Assembly (NCBI GenBank): GCA_050084515.1
Contig: CM114273.1
Location: forward strand, 39,556,001 to 39,620,000
Direction of reading: 5' to 3'
From: Blasia pusilla
Lineage: Eukaryota > Marchantiophyta > Marchantiopsida > Blasiales
DNA length: 64,000 nt
The notes below the pieces were generated by a model that saw nothing but the letters and a program-made list of their open reading frames with translations, did no database searches and was not told where the DNA came from. Each line of letters begins with the position of its first letter. Position 1 is the stretch's first letter. This document shows positions 1 to 11,323 of the stretch, in pieces. The translations under genes and the position numbers were made by a program.

Positions 1-2103
1 GGGATCCAGGGCCTATGTCTTCAAAATGTCAACCACAGTCGTCGAGTGGCCTCGATCTTATAGATCGAATGAGGGAAGGGGAAGATCTTTACGGGAGCTG
101 GGTAAGCTTTGATATTTGCTCTGAGTCTTTGAACGGATGGTTGACGATGGGTGCTCATGTTTATGACCATGTGGAGAAGGGACTCAAAACTATATTTGTG
201 TGTGAAGTAAAGGCAGAAGACGTTGGCAGTTTGAAGGTGTGCTGGTTACTCTTATTGGAGGTGGTGAAGGAAAACAAAAGGCCACCTCCGGAAATTTATG
301 GGTTCATGGCGGACAATGCACAACCTGGGTGGATTGCTATCCGGAAGTGTTCAGGGTGAGAGGTTCAACCGAGAGGGAAAGGTTCGGATGCTTTCCATTG
401 ACAACAGTCTGTGACCCGGTACACCAAATCTTGCATCAAGGAGAATAAGAGGACAGAGCATGTCACTCTACTCCAACGCTACAAGGACAGAAAAACCTTG
501 AAACATGCCATGGAATACCAAGAAGAACTTCATGGGTGGTGGAGGAAGCATGCGATTGACGGGAAGTACAAAGAGTTGTGCTCTTGGTTGAGTTGGTGGA
601 CTGTACGTATGAGACAATGGGGAAACTTCATGCGGCAAGTGAGTTCACTATTTTTTCTTGTCAATCTCACGTTGAGAATTTTTTGTAAAGTTGTAGCTCA
701 GGGTGAGAAGCCTGGGAACTATAGGGATTTCAACCTGAAGAAACCAAGCAAGTTGTCGGATGCGACGGGTTGCCCGAGTGTGCAACCCGACGGAATCTGA
801 CGGGTTGCCTGAGTGTGCATCCCGACGGAAACCGACGGGTTGCCCGAGTGTGCAACCCGACGGAAACCGACGGGTTGCATCCACAATTTTGGTGCAACCC
901 GAGTGGCAACCCGTCGGGACCCGACGGGTCGCAGAGTCGTTCATGGGATGCCTCGGGCCTGCAACCCGTCTGGTTCCGACAAGAAGCTTATTTCTTTGCC
1001 TCCGGAGTTATTTTCGTTCCCTTCTAACATTGCCATCGTTGCAGGGATTGAACGTTCATGAAAAAACCCTCTGCCCCAACACAAGTGGATTAGAAAGTGT
1101 TCATTCCTCCTGGAGGTTGTCACAAGCATGCCAACGAATTTCACTTGTGGAGGCATGCCAACAAGACCAGGCAAGAGCAATGCTACAATCTGCAGCATCC
1201 CATATCTTCCTCACAAAAGGCATGACAAAAGGAAAGGGGCCGTCGATCTACGAGCTCTATGTCAGGGCGGCTCTGAGATCTGGTGATGAAAAAATGTATG
1301 TGGAAGCCTTCAACCGGTGCGTAGGTGGAATTCCCCTCGAGCAAGACGTACACATTGGTGTGGATATTCGTGGGCGGGTTTCAAGACGTCCCATACTGGA
1401 TGGTGGTAAGCGATCCGAAAGCGAGACTCGTGGAGACCAGATAAGTATCTTGACTTCAGGCAGGTGAAGAGGCAGCATCGAGGAACAAATCCGGTGATTG
1501 ATTTGGATGAGGAAATAACGCCGCCCAGGTATTCGGGGACCCCGGACCCGTCCCAAATCTATGATGGAGTCACTTCTCCAAAATCACTCAATGTTTTATT
1601 TCAAGAGCCCTTCGTTGCTGGAAGTTCGCAACATCCTGTCACTGGGGTGGTTCAACAATATGGGATTCCGGTAATGGAGGTGGATTGCAACCTAAAACGG
1701 TGGCATATATCTCGGAGCAACCCAAGACGTGGACCTACCTGCGCAGGCAGGATCTGATGGCATTAGGAGAGCATGCGGCACTTTCCTAAATAAGAACTGT
1801 ACAAGGATTGGACGACCACTGCCTGGGTTTTGGGGACTCAAAACCTTTGATCGTTTCATGAGGACCGGGGATCAATTGAAGTACTTCTTCTACCCAAATG
1901 AATCTTGCGCTTTCCGGAAGTCTTATCCGGCTGCCATTGGAGCTTCGGGGAATACCCCCACGATTTGGCCCATCGCCGCAGGTACGAACTACACTCAAGA
2001 CAAAGTGGACAATCTCACACGTGCCGGTTTCAGACTCGTAGACGGGGGAAGTTCGGAGCATGTTCCAACTCAGGGTAGATGTTGTGACCCATCGGATTGC
2101 TAA
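1..2103 (+). pseudogene. MULE transposase remnant (copy A)
   Basis: This is the core and downstream exon of the transposase, cut at its 5' side by the window edge. Bases 15-359 encode the DDE-like core, including FMADNAQPGW, the region that in Mutator transposases carries the second catalytic aspartate. A tryptophan-rich helical stretch (HGWWRKHAIDGKY, then LCSWLSWW) follows at 411-650. An intron with dyad repeats spans about 640-1,050 and the next exon begins near GLNVHEK at 1,050. The coding potential runs to about 2,100 in several frames and lacks the SWIM finger kept in copy B. Frameshifts between segments mark it as dead. Homology was judged by alignment with copies B and C in this window. 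Confidence 0.75.
757..975. repeat. Dyad repeats in transposase intron (copy A)
   Basis: At least five inverted pairs of the GCAACCCG-CGGGTTGC type lie inside the transposase intron. Open frames across them (repeats of the CNPTESDGLP type) are products of the repeat, not proteins. Confidence 0.8.
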
Positions 2104-2106
2104 GGG

Positions 2107-2900
2107 TTGCCTCGGAACTATGCATTGTCGAATTGTTACCCGAGGGATAGAAAAGCGTGCAACTTGTCGCTAACCGACGAGTTGCCCTGGTACCTCGCCT
2201 ATTACCCCAAGATAAGCAAAGCGTGCAACCCGCCGGCCTCTAACGAGTTGCGCGGGTATCGCCCCTTCTTGCCCAAAGACAGCAGAGGCGCGCAACCCGT
2301 CCACCTCAAATGGGTTGCGCAAGTGCCTCGCCTTGTAACGCTTACATGCAACCCGATGGCCTCCGACGAGTTGCGCGGGTATCGCGCCTTCTTGCCCAAA
2401 GACAGCGGAGGCGCGCAAACCGTCCGCCTCAGACAGGTTGCGCAAGTGCCTCGCCTTGTAACGCTTACATGCAACCCGCTGGCCTCCGACGAGTTGCGCG
2501 GGTATCGCGCCTTCTTGCCCAAAGACAGCGGAGGCGCGCAAACCATCCGCCTCAGATAGGTTGCGCAAGTGCCTCGCCTTGTAACGCTTACATGAAGGAA
2601 GCGTGCAACCCGTCGGCCTCCGACGAGTTGCGCGGGTGCCCCGCCTTCTTGCCCAAAGATGGCGGAGGCGCGCAACCCGTCGACCTCAGACGGGTTGTGC
2701 AAGTACCTCGCCTTGTAAGGCTTATATGAAGGAAGCGTGCAACCTATCGGCCTCCGACAAGTTCCGCTAGTAGCCCGCGTTCTTGCCCGAAGACGGTGGA
2801 GGCGTGCAACTTGTCGGTTTCCGACGGGTTGCCAGGAGGACGGATGCCTGGAACCCGCGGAAAGCGTGCAACCCGTCGAAGCCGTCGGATTGGTGTTTTC
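2107..2900. repeat. Tandem ~122-bp repeats with dyad sites (copy A)
   Basis: Three nearly identical units begin at about 2,319, 2,441 and 2,564, followed by a longer one near 2,698. Each holds two dyad or half-dyad sites, giving one site every 61-65 bp. The array matches the intergenic arrays of copies B (8,400-8,965) and C (26,440-27,190). Long ORFs on both strands here are repeat artefacts. Confidence 0.8.
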
Positions 2901-2964
2901 ACGTCCAGACTTCCATAACGGCCAACACGTCGCCGTCGGAATGACTATGTGACCCAACGGTCAG

Positions 2965-3816
2965 GCGAAGGCTCAGGCGTCGCAATCCTTGAAGAAAAGG
3001 ATCGCCAATGAAAAGCGTGAGAAGAAGCGTCTGGACGCGTCGGTGAGGAGAGCAGAATTGGCAAAAGCTCCAAGGGGAAAAGAGATTGCCATTGAAGAAA
3101 GCCTGGCCCGTCCAACCGAAAGTGTTGAGATGTAGGAAATGTCCCCGATGAAGTCCGGGGACACAATCAATATAGCGGAAACGGACGAAGTTTGAGTGAA
3201 GGATGATAAGGTCATGAGGACCGCCAGCGTGGAGATGGTGGACATCGCTAAAGAAGCAGGAGAGCGGTCTTCCTCGTCTCTTAGCCCGGCCTAAGAAATC
3301 AACCTCTATCGGATCGATGAGTTTCCAGTGGACTTGCTAGCTGCTGTCCCAGAGCAGTTGGCTGGCCAAGACACCGATCCAATCTTTGAGCGGGTAAGAA
3401 ATGATCTTGGATCTTTGAGTTATGTGAAGGGCCATGTTGCAATTCATTGGAAATTCAGTGTAGTTTATTGACCTTGTCCCTGTTGTGACACGTGGTAAAG
3501 TAGATGGCACTGATGGAAGGCCAGAACGCCCCAAGAATTCCACTTTGTCGATTGCGGAAAGTGAAGTACGTCCGCGAAATTCAGTCTGACGAGGATATTG
3601 CGAAACTGAAACAATCGGTAGCGACAGCATCCTACGTCGACAGCTTCCCTCCGTTCTATGTTCAGTCTTATGATGAACATGGAACCCAAGCGCTGGTTAC
3701 AGAGGAGGACTTGGAAGCGCTCGACACATTCTGGAGGATGAGAGATCAGAAATTCAGAAGGGCGATTGAGGGGACAGAATTCAGTTGGATGCGGAACCTG
3801 TATTTCTTCATCTAGG
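2965..3816 (+). pseudogene. ParB-methyltransferase gene, N-terminal part (copy A)
   Basis: Exon 1 (to 3,393) encodes a charged, coiled-coil-like region (KKRIANEKREKKRLDASV) followed by an acidic stretch. A short intron starts at GTAAGA (3,394). Exon 2 (from about 3,490) encodes the ParB-like domain start: YVREI, DEDIAKLKQSV and SFPPFYVQSY, then GTEFSWMRNLYFFI. The tryptophan before DGNHR is a TAG stop, as in copy B, and the match ends there. The acceptor AG seen in copy B (gacag at 10,086-10,090) is gacac here, and the CAG codon before the ATG is TAG. In-frame stops also lie in exon 1 near 3,135 and 3,196. Confidence 0.7.
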
Positions 3817-3825
3817 ATGGAAACG

Positions 3826-4206
3826 AGATGCGGTAAGAGGAGAGGAGAGAGGAGAGAGGAAACTACCTTCAACCGAAATAGATACTTTTTTTTGAAGAGA
3901 GTTTCCGTTGGGTTGAAGAGAGGAAATTTTTTGTTTGAATTTTTTTGCACTTTTTGTTCATATATTAGATCCCACAAATTTTTTTCCTCTTCCATATTTT
4001 GGCAACCCCTTTGAGTCCGACGAGTTGCAAATTGCACAAAATTTAGAAAACTGAAAAATCAGTGGAATCATAAGTGTGGAACCAATCACTTTTTCCATCC
4101 AAGATCTGGAAAAAATCTATCATTTGCCTCGGGCTGAATAGAGTTCAAGCTCAAAGTGAAGGTTCAGGAAAAATAAAAGTACAATCTAAAACCTCATTTT
4201 GCATCC
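3826..4206. other. Junction and candidate terminal region of MULE copy B
   Basis: Purine-rich GAGAGGAGAG sequence, then T-rich sequence with AAATTTTTTGTTTGAA, lies between the end of copy A and the 3' end of the copy B transposase. It loosely resembles the inward sequence at the other end of copy B (18,540-18,680, reverse strand), as an imperfect terminal inverted repeat would. One dyad pair (CAACCCCTTTGAGTCCGACGAGTTG) type site lies near 4,003-4,028. No gene is seen. Confidence 0.35.
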
Positions 4207-7200
4207 TCAAAGTGGTTTTTTTAAAATACTTCGAACTTCTTTGAGGGACATAATTGGTTGGTGGATTCCTACTCCTACCTCCGACTCTCTTAAAACTACG
4301 AGAAACACATAGTACATGTGCTTACAAGGGAAATACCTTTTGCCACTTGTCTCTCTTTGGACAAAGTCATCACATGAACATGTGGGAAAGCAACAGATGT
4401 GCACTACATACACCCCTGTGACACTTGAATTTACAGTGTTGTTCATGACCCAATACATCCTTCCTATTCCATTGCCACTCAAGACATCTTTCGTGGCGAT
4501 GATCTCTATTTTTGCCTCCCGAGCTGATGCAATTTGCTTTGCTCTCTCCACCGTAGGCCTACACATTCTGTTTCTCTTCACCCCATTTCTAGACTCAAAT
4601 AGAAATAATGGATTGAGATCATCCACCTTCTCCGGGTACATGTTGACATCAATCTTGGGTTGAATACGAAATGCGAAGGTCTCTGAATGCTTAACATGCT
4701 CGAACTTCCCCGTCTCACGAGTCTGAAAGCGGCACTTGTAAGATTGTCCACTTCGTCTTGAGTGCAGCTTTGTACTGCGGCGATGGGCCAAATCGTGGGG
4801 TATTCCCGGAGCTCCAATGGCAGCCGGATAAGACTTCCGAAAGCGCAAGATTCATTTGGGCGAAGAACTACTTCAATTGATCCCGGTCCTCGTGAACGAT
4901 CAAAGGTTTTGAGTCCCCAAAACCTAGGCGTGGTCGCCCGGTCCTTATACTGATTCTTATTTAGGAAAGTGCCGCATGCTCTCCTAATGCCATCAGAACC
5001 TACCCTGCAGGTAGGTCCACGTCCTGGGTTGCTCCGAGATATAGGCCACCATTTAGGTTGCAATCCTCCTCCATTACCGGAATCCCATATTGTTGAACCA
5101 CCCAAAGGATGTGGATGTTGCGAACTTCCACAACGGAGGGCTTTTGAAATAAAACATTCACGATTTTGGAGAAGTAACTCCATCACGGATTTGGGACGGG
5201 TCCGGGGTCCCCGAATAAGCTGGCGGTGTAATTTCCTCATCCAAATCAATCACCGGATTTGTTCCTCTATTTCGCCTCTTCACCGCTGAAGTCAAGATAC
5301 TTATCTCGGTCTCCACGAGTCTAGCTTAGATCGCTCTACCACCATCTGTATGGGACGTCTTGAAACCCGCCCACGAATAATCCCAACCAATGTGTACGTC
5401 TTGCTCGAGGGGAGTTCAGCTACGCACCGGTTGAAGGCTTCCACATATATTTTTCATCACCAGATCTCGACGACATAGAGCTCGTAGATCGATGGCCCCT
5501 TTCCTTTTGTTATGCCTTTTGTGAGGAAGATATGGGATGCTGCAGACTGTAGCATTGCTCTTGCCTGGTCTTGTTGGCATGCCTCCACAAGTGAAATTCG
5601 TTGGCATGCTTGTGACGACCTCCAGGAGGAATGAACACTTTCTACTCCACTTGTGTTGGGGCAGAGGGCATTTTCATGAACGTTCAATCCCTGCAACGAC
5701 GGCAATGTTAGAAGGGAACGAAAATTACTCAAGAGTCAAAGAAATAAGCAACATGTCCGAACCGGGCAGGTTGTAGGCCCGAGGCATCCCATGAACGACT
5801 CTGCGACCCGTCGGGTCCCGACGTGTTGTAATCTTAAACCCACCTACTGCAACCCGTCGGAACCCGACGGGTTGCAAGGCCGAGGCATCCCATGAACGAT
5901 TCTGTGACCCGTCGGGTCCCGACGGGTTGCACACTCGGGTTGCACACTCGGGTTGCACCAAAAATCTGGATGCAACCCGTCGGTTTCCGTCGGGTTGCAC
6001 TCTCGGAAAACCCGTCGGTTTCTATCGGGTTGCACACTCGGGCAACCCGTCGTATCCGACAGCTTGCTTGGTTTCTTGGGTGTGAAATCCATATAGTTCC
6101 CACGCTTCTCACCTTGAGCTACAACTTTACAAACAATTCTCAACGTGAGCTTGACAAGACAAAATAGTGAACTCACCTGCCGCATGAAGTTTCCCCATTG
6201 TCTCATACGTATAGTCCACCAACTCAACCAAGAGCACAACTCTTTGTACTTCCCCTCAATCGCATGCTTCCTCCACCATCCATGAAGTTCTTCCTGGCAT
6301 TCCATGGCCTGCTTCAAGGTTTTTCTGTCCTTGCAGCGTTGGAGTAGAGTGACTTGCTCTGTCCTCTAATTCTCCTTGATGCAAGATTTGGTGTACCGGG
6401 TCACAGACTGTTGCCAATGGAAAGCATCCGAACTTTCCCTCTCGGGTTGAACCTCTCCACCCCAGAACACTTCCCGGATAGCAATCCACCAAGGTTGTGC
6501 ATTGTTCGCCATGAAACCATAAATTTCCGGAGGTGGCCTTTGTTTTCCTTCACCACCTCCAATAAGAGTAACCAAAGACATCTTCAAACCGCCAACGCGT
6601 CATCGCTTTACTTCAAGACAAATATAGTTTTGAGTCCCTTCTCCACATGGTCATAAACGTGAGCACCCATTGTCAACCATTTCAAAGACTCAAGCAAATA
6701 TCAAAGCTTACCCTGCAGTAGAAAGATCTTCCCCTTCCCTCATTCGATCTATAAGATCGAGGCCACTCGACGGACTGTGGTTGACATTTTGAAGACATAG
6801 GCCCTGGATCCTCGCCTCCTTGGCCCATGAACGCCATCTCTGAATGAATGGAAATCTGGAGTTGGTCTTGATTCTGGCGATGGCATCCATTTCGGCCGTC
6901 TTTCCATCCAGAACTCGTATTTGACGCAGCAAATTCCGGAAGCATTCAGGATCAGCGAGAAATGCGAGATTTTCCCAGTTGTTTCTCCTCAACCGCCGTG
7001 ATCTCGCCTTGTCCAGGATTCCAAGCAATTGTTCACAAATTTGTGATGCCGTTATGAGCTTGATCACTCCGGGCTTTGAACCCGGAGAGTTTCTGTAGAC
7101 CTCCTTGATGTGTCTGGCAACTTTCTTCGCCACATCCTCCTTGATGTGTCTCTGAATTGCATCGGTCACAGGATGAGTGTGGGAGCCAACATGAACTGCC

Positions 7201-8187
7201 AGCCTTGTGTACTCTGATGTGGAGCCCAAGTTGTGGATAATGAAAATATGTATGCACGACACGCCCAACGCAGAAGGGCGATGCCGAAAATGAGGACATC
7301 GATGGCCTCCGGCGGTATATGGTGGCACCGACCTCGTATGGAGTTTCTGCATTCTTGGGAGGAATTGCGACATATTGACTCGCTGTTGCGCTCTAGATAC
7401 GGGCATGCTTTGGACTTCTACACTCCAAGGCTCCCACGCATTGGCGGCGGGAGACAATGCAAGGACCATCTGGAATGGAAGCACTAGTCCGTTGAAGCCT
7501 GCACCATCGATGACAATCAGACTTTCTGTCCATACCCTTCAGGCGTCCTCCATCCTTCTTTTGAGGAGGAGCAGCAAGTAGAGGCAACTCAAAAATGCAA
7601 TTACCATAAATGCGTGGGCGGCTAAATGTCGACAAGAATGTGCTTGAATATTTTCAAGGCCAGGGACAAAAGCAAACTATTGCCTGATACTCGCAAGAGG
7701 AACGAGTAGGCGGACAGAGGGCCCGATTGGTGTCCGACAGATCCAGTGAGGTTGATAACATCCGGAATCTCTTCAGGAAGAACAACATTGTTATGAGCGT
7801 GCGGTTGGAGTCGGCCGGATCTCGGCAGAGCTTGGAGTTGCAAACGTAGAGCTTGGAGCACTAGGAAATTCTAGACCGTCTACTTGGGAAAGAGACGAAT
7901 TCAGGGGTAGGCTGTAAACTCTGTATTGACCATTTGCTAGAGGTAGGAGATTCCATACTTTACGGTCAGAGGTCACTGGCTGGACGGTCTCACCTATTAT
8001 GTCTTCCGTACCGTCCACCCTAACATCTTTGGATACAAAGATGGTTCCAATTTGGAGAAGAAATCGAAGCATGCAGAAAATTTTCATCCACTGCTATGAA
8101 AGACTCACGAGCTTGGGGTCGAATGATTTCTGATTGAGGAAGGGCCGCGAGATGACTGCCACAAGTGAGCTTAACATAATTATCCAT
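4207..8187 (-). pseudogene. Mutator-like transposase (copy B)
   Basis: The protein would cut and join the ends of the element. Reading on the minus strand from ATG at 8,187: MDNYVKLTCGS, a short N-terminal region, then a region ending GSHTHPV with an upstream Cys pair (CPHC in copy C, CPHF here), like FLYWCH or WRKY-GCM1 zinc fingers of Mutator transposases. The DDE-like core follows (IFVCEVKAEDV in the sister copies; PEIYGFMANNAQPWW near 6,500), then an aromatic helical region ending at a GTGAG donor (6,172-6,176). After the intron (5,691-6,176) the exon starts GLNVHE. The C-terminus holds a SWIM finger, CSCDDF and PCKHMYYV, near 4,330-4,390. Order zinc finger, DDE, SWIM is typical of Mutator-superfamily enzymes. 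An extra base after MDENFL relative to copy C and several frame changes suggest it is inactive. Confidence 0.75.
5790..6060. repeat. Dyad repeats in transposase intron (copy B)
   Basis: A perfect 11+5+11 site lies at 5,849-5,875 (spacer GAACC). Several imperfect sites fill the rest of the intron, which has its acceptor side near 5,691 and its donor at 6,176 on the minus strand. Confidence 0.85.
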
Positions 8188-8236
8188 TCCAAGAAGATTC
8201 CAACGGGAGAAGACTGAGAATGAGAATGAGAATTTT

Positions 8237-8246
8237 TAATTTATAG
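8237..8246 (-). promoter_or_regulatory. TATA box of transposase gene (copy B)
   Basis: TATAAATTAA on the minus strand lies about 50-60 bp upstream of the ATG at 8,187 and is followed by a CATTCT-type pyrimidine repeat. The same box and spacing occur in copy C at 27,311-27,320. Confidence 0.6.
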
Positions 8247-8399
8247 TGAATAGGAAAAGAGATACTCCTGACAGATTTTTACTGACAAGATGAATTTGGT
8301 GGGTGACATTGTCTGACACAATGGATCCAATTCTGTAACACATTCAATTCTGTTGCAATATGTTATCGCATTTGGGAAGCATAGGGTTGCGAATCACAC

Positions 8400-8965
8400 T
8401 TGGAACCCGTCGGAGTCCTAGTAACTCCAAAATTACCCGGCTAACGCAAGCTTCGGCGGAACCCGCCAACATTGTCGGCGAGCAACCCGTCCGACGAGTT
8501 GCTCGGATATCGTTCCTTCTTGCCTGAAGATGCCGGAGGCGTGCAAACCGTCTGTTCCCGACGAGTTCCGCGGGTGCCTCACCTATTTGCCCAAAGACGG
8601 CGAGGCGTGCAACCCGTCGCCCTCCAATGGGTTGCGCAAAGGCCTCGCCTTGTGGTGCTTACATGAAGTGTGCAGCCAGCCGGACTCCGACGACTTGCAC
8701 GGGAAGCCCGCGTTCTTAACCCTTGATGAGGGAAGCGTGCAACCCAACGGTCTCCGACGGATTGCCTGGGTACATCCCGTTCCCGTCCCAAACACGGCGG
8801 AGGCGCGCAACTTGTCGGTCTCCGACGGGTTGCGCGGGTACCTCGCATTCTTTTCCGAAGACGACGCAGGCGCTCAACCCGTCGGTCTCCGATGGGTTGC
8901 TCGCGCACGTGGCGACGTACCCAGGATGGCAGAGGCGCGCAACCTGTCGGACTCCGACGGGTTGC
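8400..8965. repeat. Phased dyad array in divergent promoter (copy B)
   Basis: Eight dyad or half-dyad sites begin at about 8,482, 8,543, 8,609, 8,672, 8,739, 8,807, 8,872 and 8,939, a spacing of 61-68 bp. The array lies between the two TATA boxes and faces both genes. The regular spacing on this intergenic segment, present in all three copies, suggests a protein-binding array. Confidence 0.8.
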
Positions 8966-9054
8966 CATTTTTCACATCCGGACTTCCGTAACCTCCGGCA
9001 CGTAGCCGTTGAAAGGACGACGGGACCCAACGGTCAGCCCAACGGCTAGAAAAG

Positions 9055-9062
9055 TATAAATA
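9055..9062 (+). promoter_or_regulatory. TATA box of ParB-methyltransferase gene (copy B)
   Basis: TATAAATA is followed by GGGCAGAA. The same sequence and context occur on the minus strand in copy C (26,356-26,363), so it was part of the ancestral element. Confidence 0.65.
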
Positions 9063-9378
9063 GGGCAGAAATCGCTCATTTTTGGTTTCTCATTTCGCGA
9101 TCTTCATTCCTCGCTCTCCCGCACAGCAGCTGATCAGATACGAAGGGGCGTTTCACACGGCGACACATCGCGAGTTGATAAGAGGGAACGAGAGTGAGAC
9201 GGTTCGACCGAACGACAGCGAGACGGTTCGACTGAACAATCGCGGGACGATTCGACTGAACGATCGCGGGACGATTCGAGCTTCCCATCAAGGCGATTCG
9301 AGCTCCCTATTTCGACATCAGCAAGGCAACTTATCAAGGGATTCGTCGTGGACATAGGTGGAGGCATTTCCGGAAAAA

Positions 9379-10000
9379 ATGACGAGGAAAAAATCACAAG
9401 CCAACAAGTCTGGGAGCTTCACTCCGAAGTCCATTAGGACTCATGCGTCAAGATCTCTGGCCTCGTTCGCAAATAAATTAGGCAGCAGGAAATCGAGGAG
9501 CGGAAAGGGAAGCGGAGATGCACAACCAAGTGCTTCTTGTAGAGCGTGTTCAAGAGGCGCCGATAAGCGAACGCAGAGGTGAGACGTCGCAGGCCTTGAA
9601 GAAAAGGATCGCCGACGAAAAGAGAGAAAAGAAGCGTCTGGACGCGTCGGTGAGGAGGGCAGAATTGGCTAAAGCGAGGAGGGAAAAAGCGATAGCGATT
9701 GACGATAGCCCTGCCCGTCCAACCGAAAGTGTTGAGATGCGGGAAATGTCCCCCATGAAGTCCGGGGACACAATCAACATAGTGGAAATGCAAGAAGTTG
9801 AAATCGATGACGACGAGGTCATGAGGACCGCCAGCGTGGAGATGGTGGACATGGCCGAAGAAGCCGGAGAGCGGTCATTCTCGACTCCAATCCCGGCGGA
9901 AGACATTGACCTCTATCGGATCGACGAGTTCCCAGTCAATTTGCCAGCTTCTGTCTCATACAAGTTAGCTGGTCAAGAAATCGACCCCATTTTTGAGCGG
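9379..10000 (+). pseudogene. ParB-methyltransferase gene, exon 1, coiled-coil region (copy B)
   Basis: The exon starts at the first in-frame ATG after the TATA box (MTRKKSQANKSGSF). It encodes a basic region, then a predicted coiled coil (SQALKKRIADEKREKKRLDA), then acidic and Ser/Thr-rich sequence (DDDEVMRTASVEMVDMAEEA), ending ...IFERV at donor GTAAGAG (10,001). The N-terminal frame and the frame from 9,518 differ by one base, so a frameshift lies near 9,520-9,540. The matching exon in copy C is 25,486-26,130. The start is uncertain because in copy C this ATG is out of frame. Function of this part is unknown; it may mediate oligomerisation. Confidence 0.6.
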
Positions 10001-10090
10001 GTAAGAGAGGATCTGGGTTTTTTGAATTATGTGAATTGCAATTCATTGGGAATTCAGTGTAGCTTATTCATCTTGTCCCGGTTCTGACAG

Positions 10091-10563
10091 GTGGTAAAGC
10101 AGATGGCACTCATGGAGGGCCACAACGCCCTGAGGATTCCACTCTGCCGATTGCGGACAATGGAATACGTCCGCGAAATTGAGTCCGACAAGGATATCGC
10201 GAAGCTTAAACAATCGGCGGCGACAGCATCCTACGTCGACAGCTTTCCTCCCTTCTAAGTTCAGCCTTACAACGAGCATGGAACCCAAGCTCTGGTTACG
10301 GAGGAGGACTTGGAAAAGCTCGACACATTCTGGAGGATGCGAGACCAAGATTTCAGAAGGCAAGTAGAGGGCACGGAATTCAGCTGGATGAGGAATCTGC
10401 ATTTCTTCATCTAGGATGGAAATCACAGGTTCATGGCATGGACTAAGTTTGCGGAGGAGCGGCCCAAATCATTGGAGGCACATTTCTGCGTGAAGGCAGT
10501 GGTCCTTCACCCATTGCCTCATCACATGGCGACGGTGGAGATGGCAATGCATGCCATGAACAC
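10091..10563 (+). pseudogene. ParB-methyltransferase gene, exon 2, ParB-like domain (copy B)
   Basis: The exon lies between acceptor gacag (10,090) and donor GTGAGT (10,564). It shows the layout of the ParB N-terminal/sulfiredoxin-like fold: YVREIESDKDIAKLKQSA (the x-I-x-P-like first strand and helix), a middle region, then FFI-DGNHRFMAW, matching the ParB motif with a conserved Gly-x-(H/R)-Arg in a V(D/W)G-x-HR-x-x-A context, and HFCVKAVVLHP as the last strand. In prokaryotes and phages this domain binds palindromic parS-type DNA or occurs fused to DNA methyltransferases. Two stops are present: TAA after SFPPF and TAG for the Trp before DGNHR. Copy C keeps this Trp. The fold assignment rests on motif reading by eye. 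Confidence 0.6.
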
Positions 10564-10569
10564 GTGAGT

Positions 10570-11300
10570 ATCTTTAACACTTGCGCAACTCATCGGGACG
10601 GTTGTTGGGATGCTTTAACACTTACGCAACTCGTCGGACTCCGACGAGTTGCTCGATTGATGAATGGGTTAGGTTTTTTTTTGCCGAAAGCAACTCGTCA
10701 GACTCCGACGGGTTGCTCGACTCGACGCTTTTTCGGATGTTTTTTTAAGAATGCAACACGTCGGACTCTGACAAGTTGTTCGATTGACCACTGATTTAAT
10801 TAGTTTTTGGCCCAAAGCAAACCGTCGGAGTCCGACCAGTTGCTCGACTCGCCGCCTTGTCAGGATGTTTTTTGAAGAATGCAACTCGTCGGATTCCGAC
10901 AAGTTGTTCGACTGACTGCAGGTTTAGAATGTTTTTTGCCCAAAGCAACCCATCGGAGTCCGACGGGTCGCTTGCCTCGAAACTGTTTTTGGCCAAAATC
11001 AACCCGTTGGAGTCCGACGGGTTGCATTCGGAAATTGGTTCCCCAAATTTTGCGTCAAATTGCAAGTTTACATTCAATTGCGCAACTTGTCGGACTTCGA
11101 CGGGTTGCTATGTTCACGTTAGTATGTTCAATTGCACAACCCGTCGGAGTCTGACAGGTTGAAACCAGGCATTAGCAAATCTGAATGCAATCCGTCGGAC
11201 TCCGACGGGTTGCATCATTTAGCTCGTTGCTAGAATCGGACCTTGAGCTGTGACGACCCGTCGGAGTCCGACGGGTTGCAAGAACCTATGTAATTTCCTG
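10570..11300. repeat. Dyad repeats in intron 2 of ParB-methyltransferase gene (copy B)
   Basis: About ten sites lie in the intron 10,564-11,323. At 10,626-10,652 both arms carry the matching change ACTCG/CGAGT. At 11,188-11,214 one arm has a mismatch. The spacing is about 60-90 bp. Confidence 0.85.
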
Positions 11301-11323
11301 ACGGGTTGAGTTTGGATGTGCAG

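Larger units (their letters stand above)
1..3825 (+). mobile_element. MULE copy A, partial
   Basis: This is a left-truncated, rearranged copy of the same large DNA transposon seen at 3,830-18,686 and 19,258-29,066. It holds a plus-strand transposase remnant, a phased repeat array and the N-terminal half of the ParB-methyltransferase gene. Bases 2 onward match the reverse complement near 6,813 and the plus strand at 28,731. The SWIM end of the transposase is missing and the two genes lie in the same direction, so this copy is internally rearranged. The match to the ParB exon stops near 3,825. Confidence 0.75.

Noticed and set aside
760-2957. Long ORFs with repeated CNPSESDGLP- or ATRRSPTGC-like peptides
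   Set aside because: They are translations of the dyad repeats, are open on both strands, and lie in introns or intergenic arrays.
8400-11300. Possible CRISPR array from regularly spaced repeats
   Set aside because: The repeats are palindromes with variable centres, the stretches between them are themselves repeated, no cas gene is present, and the sequence is eukaryotic.
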